DNA from: Struthidea cinerea
Lineage: Eukaryota > Chordata > Aves > Passeriformes > Corcoracidae
Direction of reading: 5' to 3'
Assembly (NCBI GenBank): GCA_013397865.1
Contig: VZTI01005567.1
Coordinates: forward strand, 248,001-312,000
DNA: 64,000 nt
The notes beneath the pieces are model-generated. The model was not told where the DNA came from and did not search any database. It saw only the letters and a program-made list of their open reading frames with translations. Positions within the stretch are counted from its first letter, which is position 1. Every line of letters begins with the position of its first letter. The translations under genes and the position numbers were made by a program. Shown here piece by piece: positions 11,716 through 25,393 of the stretch.

Positions 11716-14700
11716 TTTCCTTAATAAATGGGAGCAAACCCACACGTGTTTTCAGCTTGGGAAAATAAATATTTCTGTTTTAAAAACCCTAGCCAAAGCT
11801 TCATTTCAAAAAAAACCGAACAAACACACAAACAAACTGATCATAAGAAATTGACATTTAAGGTCAAAGTAGAAAAAACCAGCTAATTGTTTTTTAAAGA
11901 TCCTTAGCATGAAATGGCTGTTGTGCAGAATTCGAGTGTAGGTTATGAGCATAGATGTATTACAGGTCTGCTCATTTGCTGCACAGTTCCCCAGTGAAGA
12001 AGTAAAATTTTATGGAACTGGGTAACTTAAGAGAGAAAAAGCTGCAAAGAGCTGCTTTCTGTGCTGTCAGTAGACTGTGACAAACTGACCACAGACATGG
12101 TGCAGGGGGGAGATGGCTTCTGGCTGTATCACAGTCATGTGAACATTTGTGAGGAATAAAATTTGAAAGCTTTTCCCAAATTATGTTTTCTAAATCAGTC
12201 TAAACTTTCATTCTGTGGAAAATAATATGTTTATTTAATTTATTTTCCCAATCTGGAATGTCAGCTTTGGGAGAGTGACATCTCCCACAAACCAATCTGA
12301 ATTCCAAAGGGCTTCAGTGCCCTGTTGGGGGCTCGTGCCTCCAGGGGTGGCTCAGGCACAGGGGCTGCAGCCCCTGCTGTGGGGCACGCCCTGGGAAGAG
12401 CCAGCCCACAGCAGCACCCGGCCCTGGGCTGGGGATGGACCGAGTGCTCCGGCTGTCCTCGCCTGGGGCTGCTCCTGCATCTTCAGAGATCTGCATTTAG
12501 TGCTCCCCCCGCTCAGGCTGCCCTGGGGAGGGCACAGCCAGGCCCTCCACGGGAAGGGAATTCACACGCTCAGAGGCACAAGTTCTCTGTCTCCAGCTGA
12601 AAAGTTCGAATCCAGAATAAAATCTCAGGGGAGGCTACAGCTTTGTGATCCACTGCAATCATGCCCTTAAACACTGTACGTGACTGAGAGTGCCCTTACA
12701 AGGGGTTTGTGTGGTTTAACTTGTGTTTGTCCCTGCGCCGTTACCTTCTTTTTCTGAATGTCTTGTAAGTTCTCAAGTCTGCAGCCAGTGCCAAGTGTGT
12801 GTAATCCCACCTGTTCAAAAAGGTGTCTCTGAGCGGGGAAAAAGCCCTTGGTTTTCACACTGTAGTTAAAACCTGCCTGAAATACAGTTCTTTATTTCCC
12901 ATAATAACTCAGGGATAAAATGTCCTTGAATTAGGCACTGAACTAATTACTATTTCTGATTGCTTGATTTCACCCTATTATATATTCATTGATTATTGTT
13001 CTTTCAAAACCTGTTTCCTAACTCAAAGCTAGAGCAAACCAGTCTAAATGGAAATTGGTGCAGTTGTAAATCAAGGACTTGAAGTGTCTGATTTGCTTTT
13101 CAATGAGGAAAAAACCACTGACAGCAATAATTCACAGAGAGAATAAGTCCATTTGTAATGCATTGTCTTGGCTCATCAGAGGTTTTTTGATAAATTACCT
13201 ATTCCATAAAAGGACAAAAAAGTAAGTCCACGTACCTAATTCATCATTCAGAAGTCTCTTACGACTATTGCATTAAGTGCCCTCTGAAGAATTTCTGATA
13301 TTTCTTCTAAAAAAGCATCATGTCCGATGGCTTGACATTCTCATGGTTTTTCTTTTCCCTTGCTGCTTTGGAATCATAATCTTACCTGGGGAAACCAGTT
13401 TAATGCCAGTGGATTGGGCCAGCTCTTTTGAAGAGTTTGCTGCCTGCATATCCTTTGTGTGCCCTCTCACGTACCACAATTTAATTTGTTTTCCCCCAGC
13501 AGTAACTCCTGACCTAAACTTTAGTCTAGTAAAAGATCAAAATAGGCTTAAACTGTTAGATTTATGCTGTGGGTAGTAGGTAGGGATTTTCTTTGGGCCT
13601 CGTTGCCTATTAATAAGAAATGGGTCCTCTGCGAAAGTGCTGTGTCAGGGTGTGAGCTCTGTGCCCCTCGCGGGAGGCTGGGACTGCCCTGCTGCTGCCT
13701 CTCATGTCTCCAGCTGTTAGACTGCTGGGGGAAAGGGACATTTCATTGTAGTTGGCTAGATAATAATTTTTCAGGAAGTAGAATTTGCATGAACATTTTT
13801 CTGTTTTCTGTTCTTCATTTCTACCAGCATGCTGGTAAATGATAAGTCATTTTCAAATGTTTATTTAATCAAGTGCACGCTTGCCATAAGTTCTTCCTGC
13901 TGGTCACCTTTCAGCCTCATCACTCTGTTACTCTTTTCTGCACTCCTTGGATTACTGATTGAAGTACGGGGAGTGGTTTAGACACAAATACTGTACCTTA
14001 AGCACTGCATAGATATCAACCTAGAAAAAATGCACATTTTGAGAGTCTTTGCTGTGACTTGAGTGGGGCTTTGTGTTATGTGGCAGCACAGAACTGAAGT
14101 CAGGCCCATATGTAACAAAGGATTTGCATTAACTGACAGCTACTGAAGTCGAGGGAACTTGCATGAAGCACTGGGGAAGCGTATCTGGATGTATAAGCAT
14201 TATTATTCCCATTTTACTATAGAGGCTTTTCAGCTGGCGAGCTGCAGAGGTGTAATTCATTTCCATAGCAGGGCAGGAAATAGATTCATAAGGAGTGGAA
14301 CGCTGTGAATGGGACTCCTGCTGTAACACGTTACCAGGAGCAAATAACGCTGTGGATGCTATTTCTGCTCCTGTCTGGGAGGCTGAAAGGAGCTGTCCGT
14401 GCTGTCAGGCAAGAAAGCTCTGTGCATGTGTTGCAGTTTGTGTTACAAACTGTGTTGTCCAGTCCAAGTCCGGCTAAGAATTGATTTGCATTAAAAATTT
14501 TGTGTTTCTAGCAAAATACTGCAAATTCTGCAAAAGTCCCCTGTCAGGGAAATGGTGTTGTATAATGTTTGGGTTTTTCAGTCCCCTAAAGAGAAATGAC
14601 TGATTTTGAATTCTGCTCTGAGGCCATTAATATGCTAGCAGGATTTATTTTGCTGGGCTTGAGGTTTGCTGCTGCTGGCATTTGAGAAGGAACAGAGTTG

Positions 14701-17700
14701 GGTTTTGGGGCCCATTTTTTTGGGAGGTGTTGGAAAAAAGTTTCATATTGTGTCCTATTGTAATCCTGCAATTTAATTGTAGCCATAACTATTAAATGCA
14801 CGAAGTGCAACTTGGTTTTTGCAAAGGTTTGATTTTGGGTGTTTGTCCTTGGATTGACTGTTCAGACAGGCTTTTTGAGGGCCTTCATAGATATAGACTT
14901 GTGTTTGAGACAGAGTAGAGGATTTCTTCTTCTGCAAACTTCATTACTGGAGTTTGGGGAAAAATGGTATGAAGCAAAGCCCGGACTGCTGTTGGAATTG
15001 CTACAGAGTTTCTGGAGATCAGCAGAATACACAAAAGCACACAAGCTGTTGGTGGTAGTTTGGACTCAGTCCCAGACAGTGCCTTTGTCCGAACTCCAGC
15101 CCAGACCTGGGCTCCCGAGGTTGAGCACGAGGATGATTTGCAGCACTGAACACTTGTTGTTCCAAGTGTGTGTGTGCTGCTCTGCCCGGGTGTCTGTGCC
15201 CCTGGGCACACCCCAGCCTGGCCACCTGCCAGAACAGGTGCTCGTGGAGATGTTCCTGGGTTTTGCCATGGCAGTGAGCATCTGTTCACTCATTAGACCT
15301 ACTCCCCATCTCTTAAATTAAGATCCTATGTGCTTGGGGGAGACTGCCTGTAGCACCCCAACAAAACACAGAATCGCTCTCGGGGCAGGGCGGGGGTCTG
15401 TGTGTCAGCCTGAGCTCTCTTTTGTTCAGAGACAGTGAAGCTGAATTGAAGAAGTGATGCTGAATAAATGCACAATTTCATGTTAACTGAGTAAAGTGAA
15501 AAGGGCTGCCAGGTTCCATGGCCTGTAAAACCTGTGCATTGCAGAAAATACATTTATTTAACAAACCATGCAAAACTATTCAACTATATAAAAAGTTAGA
15601 ATGTAAATATTTTTCAGTTTTTATTTCTTGTCAGTTGGGAACTGGGGTGTTACCAAATGGCACTTTTTACTAGATTTTCCACATACTTATACAGACAAAA
15701 CCAGATCAGTTAATTGGTTCAGTGTTCATTGGTCCCAAGTTACACAGTTCTCAGTATTTGGTTTCCTATTGGTTATTGATCCCTTTGTCTTCGTTGTTAA
15801 TCAGGTCCTCGTTCTTCGTTCTCTTATCAGTCTTTTCCCAGACAAGGTGTCTCCGACACACCAGGAAGGACTTTTGGGCATTGAAGTTCATTAATGATCG
15901 CGTATCTCTTGTGCATCCCCTGGCAGCTCCCAGTCCATTGAGATGTTAAGCTCATCAGGCCTTGCCCAGGGAACAGAGTTTTTGAAAAGAAGCTTCCATT
16001 CCCTTCCCCCTGGGTGAAGACGAACAAAACCCCTGACTAAAGTTAAAAATGTTAGAAGTTCTATAATTTCCAACAGCTCTATAATGGTTATGTAATAAAT
16101 ATATTTCTCCCTGAGGGCAGAGGGGTTGTGCTGGGGCTCCTGGAGCTGAGAAGAGAGTGGAGCTGGCTGAAAGCAATCCTAGAGCTAAGGACCACCCATC
16201 CCTCTGTACATTTACTAGTGAGAGTTTTGAGCACAAAGCCATTTTACATCTATTCTGATTAGGTCCTTTAAATTTCTTTAAATTAAACAAACAGTCTGCT
16301 TTAGGGTCTAAAACAGATGCTTTCTGATTTTGAAAACCCTTTTGATAAAAAAGAGACCTAGGCAGATGTACCTCCAGCAAGAAAAATGTTTCATCACACC
16401 CCACAGCACGCCAGTGCAGTAGTTCCCTGAAGGTGAGACAAACAGTAGCTTCTTTTTACCTTTACCAGAAATCTGCTCTGCACCAGGATTGGGTTAGCAT
16501 TGAAATAAATATTATTGGCCGTGTTCAGTTTCTCAGATCATAGGAACAAAGCCAAACAGTAGTTCTAGGGTGTGCAATGTCTTCTACCAGCACAATTAGA
16601 ATGAAATAAAATCCACTGTTGATCAGAAAGTTTCTGAACTTTCAGACGACTGGGCATGGGCACAAAGACAAAATTCTGCCGTGCAGATGTTGCAGGGGAA
16701 ATGTGAGCATTTTATTAGGATGCACTGCCTAAATAGGATCATGTGACTGCAAATTCAGGCTTTTCTCCTTTTTTCTATCACTGCTTCCTGTATCTTATTT
16801 TGGTACCTGTGAGGTTTGTGTTTGACAAATAATCAAGTCCTCAGTAACAGTTTCCTCATGTTTTGGAAAGAGGTTTTATAAGTGGTGATAAGGAATCATA
16901 ATTTCTTCTATCTGTGCTGTTCAGTATGCTAAGTAGACATAAGCATATGAATTTGAGATGATGATTAAGAGCTTTTCTGATTTTTTTTATTTAAAAAGTG
17001 ACATTTTTCAAAAAAGAACAATTCAGTGTTTAATAATAAGTATAGGCTCTAAAGCAAAAGCACATAGCCATAATTTTAATAATCTGGAAGGGACCTAATT
17101 TTCTGTTGAACTCTTGAAAGCTGACTCCGTGAAGTTTTTCATACAGTGAAGAAAAATACATTGTTACAAGAAGCTTTTTTCGGTTTCTCTTTTTTAAGGG
17201 TTTTTTTCCCTATCTTTGCAGAGAGGAGAAGAGAGTATTATTTCTATGCAGAAGATATTATCTAGAGTTTAAAGTTTTGATAACCCACAAGGTTACCCTA
17301 TGCAGAAATTTAGATTACTTTTTTGCCCTTTTTTTTTTACAAGAAGACATGTAGTCTTCCTGCTATCCAAAATAATTTCTGATGCATCTTCATCTTTTCA
17401 AGCCCAGTATTTCCAGCGGGCCCTCTCCATATACTCTGTTGCTTTTTATTGTCACCCTTACTAAATCAGGCCACTGCTGTTATGCTTTCTCTAACGACTG
17501 CATTTACATTTCTTTGTTCCCATCAATGGAAATTAGTTTGCAGCTAGTGTTAACATGCAAATTTAGAACTACCCTAATTAGACTTGAAATGGGAGATTAT
17601 TTTTTTCCTGTCCTCAGGTTACCCAGCAAAGCAGGTGATTTCATAGCTAATGTCTCAACAACTTTGTCTTCAGCAAAGATTCAGGGCCTCTTTAAGCAAC

Positions 17701-19929
17701 CTGCTCATTCTCTTTATTTATTACAAACCTGTCTTGGTGGATCAAGTTTAAAAAGTCATGTGATACAGCAGAGTTCATTAAATTTTACTAATTGTTATTA
17801 TATGCTTTTCGAGAGTCTCCTGGTGTGGACTGCTCTGTCTGTAAGATTGAATCCATGGCCCACTTGATCCCAGAGACCTTTGGGAGCTCCCAGGGCCAAG
17901 GTGTGCCATGCTGAGCTCAGGGGGCTCCCTGGGCAGCAGCGCCGGGCAAGACACTGCAGAGCCCGTGGTGTGGTGGGAGAGCTTTTGGAAAGTTTGGGCA
18001 GCTGGAGGCACAGACTGCTTGGAAATGAAGGAAACAGATGCCAGCTGTATTTGGATTGAGGGCAGGAGCTGCCCGGGCTGGAAGTCAGGCTGGGGAGCCA
18101 CATTCTGACCAAAGCTCTGGTGCCTTTTGCAGGTTATTGCAGATCGTGCTGTGTGCCCAGTTCTGCAGTAAAAAGAAACTGGTGCCATGAGAAGACATAC
18201 ACATATCTTTATAACTATTCCTTGGTTTTTTTTTTTTTACTTTTAACCTAAACTTCTGATGACATTTTCTCCCAGAGGATGTGACCGTGTTGCAAGTGAT
18301 GTGACTACAATGAGCACCAGTTAGAGCCTTCCGGACCACCTGAGACTCCTTCACCCTTACTAATCACTGTTTTATTCCTACTGCTGTGGAGACCCAGACC
18401 ATGGAGCACAAGGCTGTGGGCCCCTCTTGCTGCCCTCAATAGACTTGCCATGCATAGTTCTCCTCACCCCTTCCCCAGGCTGCTGCAGGACACTGCTGCA
18501 TTGCTGCAGGCATGGGTGCATGACTGGGTGCATGCTTCCCTTCACATGCTGCCCTGAGCTTCATGGTCATGCAGGGGACAGCAAGCTCTGACTTGCCTTC
18601 CTGCCCCTTGGGTAAGTGAAAGAGGCAGTTCAGGGGAAAAGAATGGAAAATACACTTGGAAACAATCCTACAATCACTGGGAAACGGCGCTCTGTGGCAC
18701 TTGCAGAACACATCCAATGTCACCTTAAAATCAGCTGTGAGTGGTTGTCACTTCCTGTTTGTTAAATTTTTTTCCTCCTTTTTCCTGGACCCTGCCCAAT
18801 GGTTTTACGTATATCAGAGAGGTAAAATTTAAACCAGTTTGACTTTATCAGTTGTAATTTTTTTTGTCATAAAAGGTTTCTTAACCTAGGAAACCGCTTT
18901 CCCCCAGCTGAGTTTATTCCCACAGAAATAGAAGGAAATTGAAAGAAAATGCCCCAGTTCTGGGTAAGCTGCAGCAGCCCTGTCCCCTCCCGGGAAGGAA
19001 GCCCCAACTCCGACTCGACTTCCAAGTCCTCCTGTGTCAGGGTTTTATCACATGAAAGGCTGAGTCAAATGCTTCCCAGTTCAACTGAAGCTTTGAGATG
19101 GTATGAGTATGAATTTTTTGAAAATCATCAGAGGGAAGTGATGTTCTAATCTTCCTAGTGAGGAGGTTTTTTTATGTTTTTTCTTTTTTATTTAAAGTCA
19201 GCTTTGAACAGCTGCTTGGAGGAAAGCACTTGTCCCAAAAGCACATTTTCTGCAGCATCCCCATGAAAAGCAACAAAGCACCAAGCAAGCTCGCAGGGGT
19301 TTTCCACCTGTTTTCACAAGTTGTTTGCCTTATAAATGCTGCTACAGGATGTGTGGGAATGTGCAAGGAAGATTGAAAAGGAAGTGCTGTCCTGGGTAAG
19401 GCCAGTGCACTGGAAGGACACATTGCAGTCTCTTCCTCTGGGAATGGCCACAGCAAAAACAGTTCTAATGACAAGTGAACTTCATTCAGTGTCTGCAGAA
19501 ACATCTGAATTCAAATTTGACATTGCATATTTCACGTTCAAACTATTGTGCCTGATCTTAGCTGTGTGCCAGAAAGACATTTGGGAGGTACCTCAAAATT
19601 CCTGGGCCTCCTTTTTTGGAGAATAATGTCGGTTTGGGATCCCCTTGTACAACTGTGAGCTAATTATAGGAGTATAGAGGCAGAGGACAGTATTTATACA
19701 TTTTGCATAAATCATTGTAAGGATTAGACAAGAAATATAAAAAAATCTATTTTTTTAGTAATTATATTTGTTATTATTGGCTATTTTTATCTTGGAATTG
19801 TATACGCTGTTGGGTTTTCGTGTATCTTCTCTCAGCAAGTGGTGGTGTTGCATGTTCACAAAGGCAGAACAACCCTGCTAAGCTTGGCTGTTTGTGTAAT
19901 GAATTTGATGTTGCTGGTTTAGTGGTGAA

Positions 19930-19985
19930 AATCACAGAATATTCTGAGTTGGAAGGGACCCACAAGGACCATCAAATCCAACTCA
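19930..19985 (-). mobile_element. CR1 LINE 3'-end fragment
   Basis: ATCACAGAATATTCTGAGTT, then GGAAGGGACCCACAAGGACC and ATCAAATCCAACTC, is the reverse complement of a CR1 3' tail of the kind frequent in songbird genomes. It is close to a consensus and so fairly young relative to the other fragments. Only the tail is seen. Confidence 0.7.
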
Positions 19986-21330
19986 AAATACACCTGAAGG
20001 AGTCAAAAAATCATGTCAGAAAAAAGGGAGTGGATAAGGAGACACCACTCTCTTTTTGGTTTATTACCTGGAGAGTCCCTTTGGTTTGGAAACTGATCTC
20101 TCCATCCAGGCAGTATAATATTAAGAATTATTTTTAATAATAATTATAAAGGGTATTCAGCTTTAATTGTGTTTAGTATTTGATACATCAGTAGGTACCT
20201 CTGTGCCATTTTTTAACGGCTATTTGCCATGAGCACATTTTCCTTGCCCCTTTTTTGGGATCACAGCTGAGTCTGAGCTGCTGCTTGTGTCCCTGCCCGG
20301 CTCCAGGGGTGTGCGGGATTTGCCGGACGGGGTCGCTTAAAGGCTGGGACAGTGCCCTGGCGGGGAGCGCATGGCACAGCACAGGAATGTGCTGCCGGGC
20401 AGCGCAGCCCGGGATCGGGAAGCTCAGAGCTCCAGGGCATCCCAAGCTGCGCCTCCCGCAGCTCTCGCCCAGCTCCTGCCCCACAACTTCCTGCCCCAAT
20501 GAGCACTTACGGACTCAGGCTTTGAGTTATTTCTCTTCATGAAATTTCCAAATATTTGCAATTGATTTCCCACAGGCAAGACCTATTTCCGGCGAGACCT
20601 GCCCAAGAGCACATTCTGTCTGGAGATTAATTTCAAATATACAGTGGGTAAACTAGAGTTAATTTTTTCTTCAGGTCCTTGCTCCTAAAATATAGCTAAT
20701 TTTTTTTTTAATAAAAGCAAGATGCAGTCTAATAATTCTTGCACGTAATTTAATCCCCTTCAGCTGTATTTGTAAAATTACCCATTTCATCTAACGCCTG
20801 TCAGTTTTACAATTAACACTGGGCACATGAGCTGCACTTTATGTCTTGACTTTTTTCCTTAACAAAAAGTGAATTTATTATAAGCAACTTGTTTTCAAAG
20901 TCCTCCCATGAGCCATGGAGACTGGTGTTCTGCGGTTTCACCTTGCAGCCTCTGGATGCAGGGGACAGGGTCATTTCCATTTTTATTAAATCATCGTTTA
21001 CACCCTTTAAACTGTGTTTTAGGCTCTGGGTTGTCCTTGGCCAGCCTGAGCACTGAATGACGCTTCACTATTGCTCGTTTGGCAGGCATGTGGGTTGGAA
21101 TTGCTGCTGGATTGCACCTGAGAAAGGTGTTTGGTGCTGTTTGATGCTTACTTCCCAAGCGAGTTTGGCCCAGCAAACCCAGCCCTGTGCAAGGTTTGTG
21201 GGTGCAGGGGCAGCTGCCAGCACCAGGAAGGATGGGCAGGCTCAGAAATGTGGCTGCTCAAACTCAGAGCCGAGGCAGCAGCTGGGGAATAACACACAAT
21301 TGTTTTATAGGACACAAATATGCTTTGGAT

Positions 21331-21412
21331 TGGTGGAAGGTGTCCCTGCCCGTGGCAGGAGGTTGGAACTGGATGATCTTTAAGGTCCCTTCCAATCCAA
21401 ACCGTTGTGTGA
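21331..21412 (+). mobile_element. CR1 LINE 3'-end fragment
   Basis: The segments TGGTGGAAGGTGTCCCTGCC, GTTGGAACTGGATGATCTTT and AAGGTCCCTTCCAATCCAAA follow the well-known avian CR1 3' UTR, ending just before the terminal octamer repeat (CCGTTGTGTGA replacing CCATTCTATGA). Typical 5'-truncated insertion. Confidence 0.87.
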
Positions 21413-22165
21413 AATGCTGCAGGGCCATTTGCAGGCACTCTTGAGTATGGAACTTCCCAAATGGTAAAGATAACGAAAGGTAAAATTGGAACAAATAGGA
21501 AAGGATGAATAAAGCAAGCCTTGTTAAGTAATTTCTAAAGTGTATTCTGTTAAATCATCTATTTGCCTTAAGGAGAATTCACTCTCTCTGCTCTTGACCA
21601 AGGAGCAGTGAAATGAAATACAGTCTCTTTCATTAGCAACAGTCTAAAATATGCATGTACATGCAAGTATGTCAAGATTATTTTTTTTGTAAAGTGAAGT
21701 CACTGTTTGGTTTTCATTATATAAGGAAATGTGCATATCCTATGGGCTAAGCAAATACAGATGCTATTTTGCACAAAAGTACAAACCTAAGTGATTATTT
21801 TAACCTGGGCCTACACTGGAGTAAGATTACCACAGGTGGATCTACCAGACCCAGACCTCATTCCCCGCTATTAAAGCAGCCACAAAAAATATGGGCAGAA
21901 ATGAATTCTCACTCAGGAAATGCTACATCCCATTCTTCCATTTTTAAACACATTGTAAGGAAAACAGCTAAGAGAATGTTCTGTACTGGCTAAACAATCT
22001 TCAGCCTAGGACACAACTTGCTGCAGCCATCTGGCATGGAAGGGATTTATCCCGGGGTGATTTCAACAAGTGTTGGAACGAAAACCAGAAAAAGAATAAA
22101 TTATCATTTATCAGTACCTGTAAGCAGAAGAAACCTTCTGCATTAGTTACTGCTTCCACCTAATT

Positions 22166-22207
22166 NNNNNNNNNNNNNNNNNNNNNNNNNNNNNNNNNNN
22201 NNNNNNN
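22166..22207. other. Assembly gap (42 N) next to poly-C
   Basis: Forty-two N followed directly by nine C. The homopolymer edge suggests a GC-rich or low-complexity tract that sequencing failed to cross; the true missing length is unknown. Confidence 0.98.
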
Positions 22208-25200
22208 CCCCCCCCCAAAAATCATGCTTTGAGATCCAGAATAATAAACTGGGACCTATTTGCTAAGGTTCAAGCTCTCACTAAGCAGCTGGATGGTACC
22301 CAGCCCCTGGGTCGCTTGTCTCCATCAGCAGGGCAGGGATGTTCTTCCAGCTCAGAAAGGATAAGGATGCTGTAAGCACCAGCTGGGGGTCACAGGTGTC
22401 ACCGCTGGGGAGGTGACCACACTCACCCCTCGCAGTGGGTGCAGTCACTCCCAAGGTCTGTTCATGCACTTGTGAATTGAAGGAGAAGAAAATTAACTTT
22501 AAACCAACAGCATGGTTGTTTCCTTCACTCAAATCTCTTTGGGTGTTCAGCAAACTGAAAACAAGGCAAAACTGAGGAAGAATATGGTATTAGAGAAAAG
22601 ATCTTAACAACATTCCCATCAAAAGTTTAAATCTGCATGTGTTTATGTATATACAGTTTTGCTTGCACTCACCACCCTACAGTGAGCTTCAGTTTAATAA
22701 AACTCTAGTGGTTATAAATGCAAGAGCTCATATTTCATACAGTGACACCGCTGAAGAGCTGGAGGGACTGAGCCAGCATGATAATGAAAACGTAAATAAA
22801 AGGAAATACAGTACCCATGATAAAAAGCGAGGGCAGAGGAGGAAGTGCCAATCTCCTGTTTGGCCGCTGAGGTTTCTGTGGTTAATTTATAGATTATCAG
22901 GGAAGGGAAGAAAAAGGTTGAAAAGAGCTGACTTGAGAGCAAGCACTGAAAGGAAACAAATAATGAAAAAAAAAATCTTTGTGGAGGATGAGGACTAATG
23001 AGTTGGAAGCAATCAGTTTGCACAGAAGAGCAGTTTGTGTCCTCAGGTCTGGCTTCAGGTCCCTCCTGCTCTGCGCTGTGCCCACTGCAGCCTTAGCCAG
23101 GAAGGGAGGAAGGATGAACAGGGATGTTGCTGAAGGAAAACCTTTGAATATGGGATGACAACTGTGTGTTAAATGTGGTGAACATGAGGGAGGGGTGTTT
23201 GATCTGTGAGGCCTATTAATGTGAAGTTGATTACTCCTAAAAGAAGTTTTATCATGACACATGGAAAATAGCTCTTTGTTGGCAAGTGATAGACAAAATG
23301 ACATAACAGGTCTTTGTTGTATTTATTTCCTGTGGTGATGTTCCAAAAAATGCCCAGGACTGCTCTGCTGCACTGGAGCATGTTCCTGAAGGAACAGCTT
23401 CTGCCATTTTTGAGTCTGTTCACTGGAAAATGATTGGTCTGGTGACAATTTGAGTGTCCCCTTGGCCAGATCTAAAGCTTCATGAATACTTTTGCTAAGT
23501 TTTATAATACTTCCCTTGGGAGAGGAAGAGGGAGCAGATGAAAATATTAACCCACAGGGAAGCATCAGATCCTCTTCAGAGGCAGATTTTAACATAGATT
23601 CTGGATTAGGGAACAAAGGATAAAATAGAGTGTCCCTTTGAAAGGGATACATTTCTCATAATTTTCTTTCTGAAGTTTGTTGTAGAAAAAGGAGAGACAT
23701 TTCTCAGCATGGTAGAATCAAATATACACCAATAATCTGTCTTATTTTTAACATAGAAATATCTGCCCTGTGGAACCCAAGCTTATGAGCTGACTGTTGG
23801 GAAAGTCTATTCTTGCAGGATAAGTTAAAGGAGATGAGTTTCACTCTTTTGAAATAATGACTCATTGAATGAGATCAGAACTGTCAAAAGACAAGAATCG
23901 TTATTAAAATACAGCATTCACCAAGTAATATTTTATTCAAGAATATTTTGGAAAAAAATAATTCCAAGACTCTAATTTTGGGTCTGCTTGTGTAAAGGGC
24001 ATCTAGACAACTCTGAGTTTTGAGCTGTAATTCTGTAGATTTTGTTTAAAATTATCGTGGAGTTCTATGGCAAGTTTTGCACAAGCGAGACCTTTTTCTT
24101 TAACTACTTGTTTTTTAGAATACTAACACAAATTCCAGTAAGTGTTGTTAAAAACTGTCTGCTTAAGAAGGAGGTGGAAAAGTATATGGCAAATAAAATA
24201 CGCACAAAAAATTAGTCATATCCAAATGCCGTTGCAAAGAATAAGACTTTTCTCAGCTGAATCTTTCCTGCTTCTGTGGAAACCACATGAACCTCCACAT
24301 TGTAGGGGCATAAGTAAAAGCAAATGTGAGAGTATTCCAACAGGCTGGTTTCTCCCGTCAGCCTCACCCTGTAGGCTGCACAGATAATTCTTTTTTATCC
24401 CCCTCTCTCTGTTAAATCGTGTTATAGCATATAAAGAGTAGTTGGCCAGTGTGTTACACTTACAGTTTACATTGACTAAAATTGTAAAGAACTTTAGGGC
24501 AGCTCAAGCAACAGGAAGTGTGGGTGAAAAGCTGATTATGTTCAGCTGGTTAAAGAGCAGAGAAAGCCTCCAAGCCCTGCTTGCAGGGCAGAAAAACAAA
24601 TGCCTGCCAAGGTCCTGTGTAAACTGCTCGTGGCATCGGGCACAGCGGGGGTGTGTGGGAGGGGAGCCGGGTTATGTGCATTTGTTAAGGAAAAGGTTTA
24701 GGTGATTTATGGTTAACTAGAGGTAACTAGAAAGATATTTCCTGTACCATGAATAGATTAGTGATGGGTCTTCCTAACCCGGCTCCCTTTTAAATGGATT
24801 TTCTCTCTTTTTTTCAACCACTCATTTCTCTTCCCTCATTTTAAAGAAGTTCTTCCCCACACTTTTCTCTCTTCACAGCTTCTGCATTCCTTCATTTTGT
24901 GGCATTAATTCTCTTGCAAAGAAAATGGCTTTTCCCCCTTATTTCACATTATTTTTCTTTTTCCTGTAGCAGACATCCTTTTTCATCTCCTTTCTTCTAA
25001 CAGGAGCTGTAATCTTTGGACTCTTCCCCTTTGCGTGGGGAAGGTGAGTCCTTCAGGCTTCTTTTGGCCACTTGCCAGCCTTCAGTCCCTTTTTCTGTAC
25101 CAGCTGATACTCTGCTGTTACAGCCTCTCACCTTTATTCCCCTGCTGTGCAAGGGACCTTCAGAACAGTATTTAGGAACGCATTTTATCTGTTCAAGGCC

Positions 25201-25359
25201 TACAAATGCTGACTGTGATGTTGCAGATGTGGTGGATTAGGAGGATGGCTGAATTCACCAATATTTTGAACCAATTTCTTAATACTGGCAGAATGAACCA
25301 ATGTTAATTAACCATTAGCACTTACTGACATGTGCCCTCCCTTAATAACGTTCAATTCA

Positions 25360-25393
25360 ATATATATATATATGTATGTGTGTGTGTATATGT
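25360..25393. repeat. TA/TG dinucleotide tract
   Basis: (TA)n passing into (TG)n about 1.1 kb upstream of the first common KCNIP1 exon. Confidence 0.9.

Noticed and set aside
14839..15321. 160-codon + strand open frame in the KCNIP1 upstream intron
   Set aside because: No domain or splice support, and minus-strand frames are equally open over the same bases.
17080..17112. CTGGAAGGGACCTAATTTT as a CR1 tail
   Set aside because: Only a dozen bases fit; nothing on either side continues the match.
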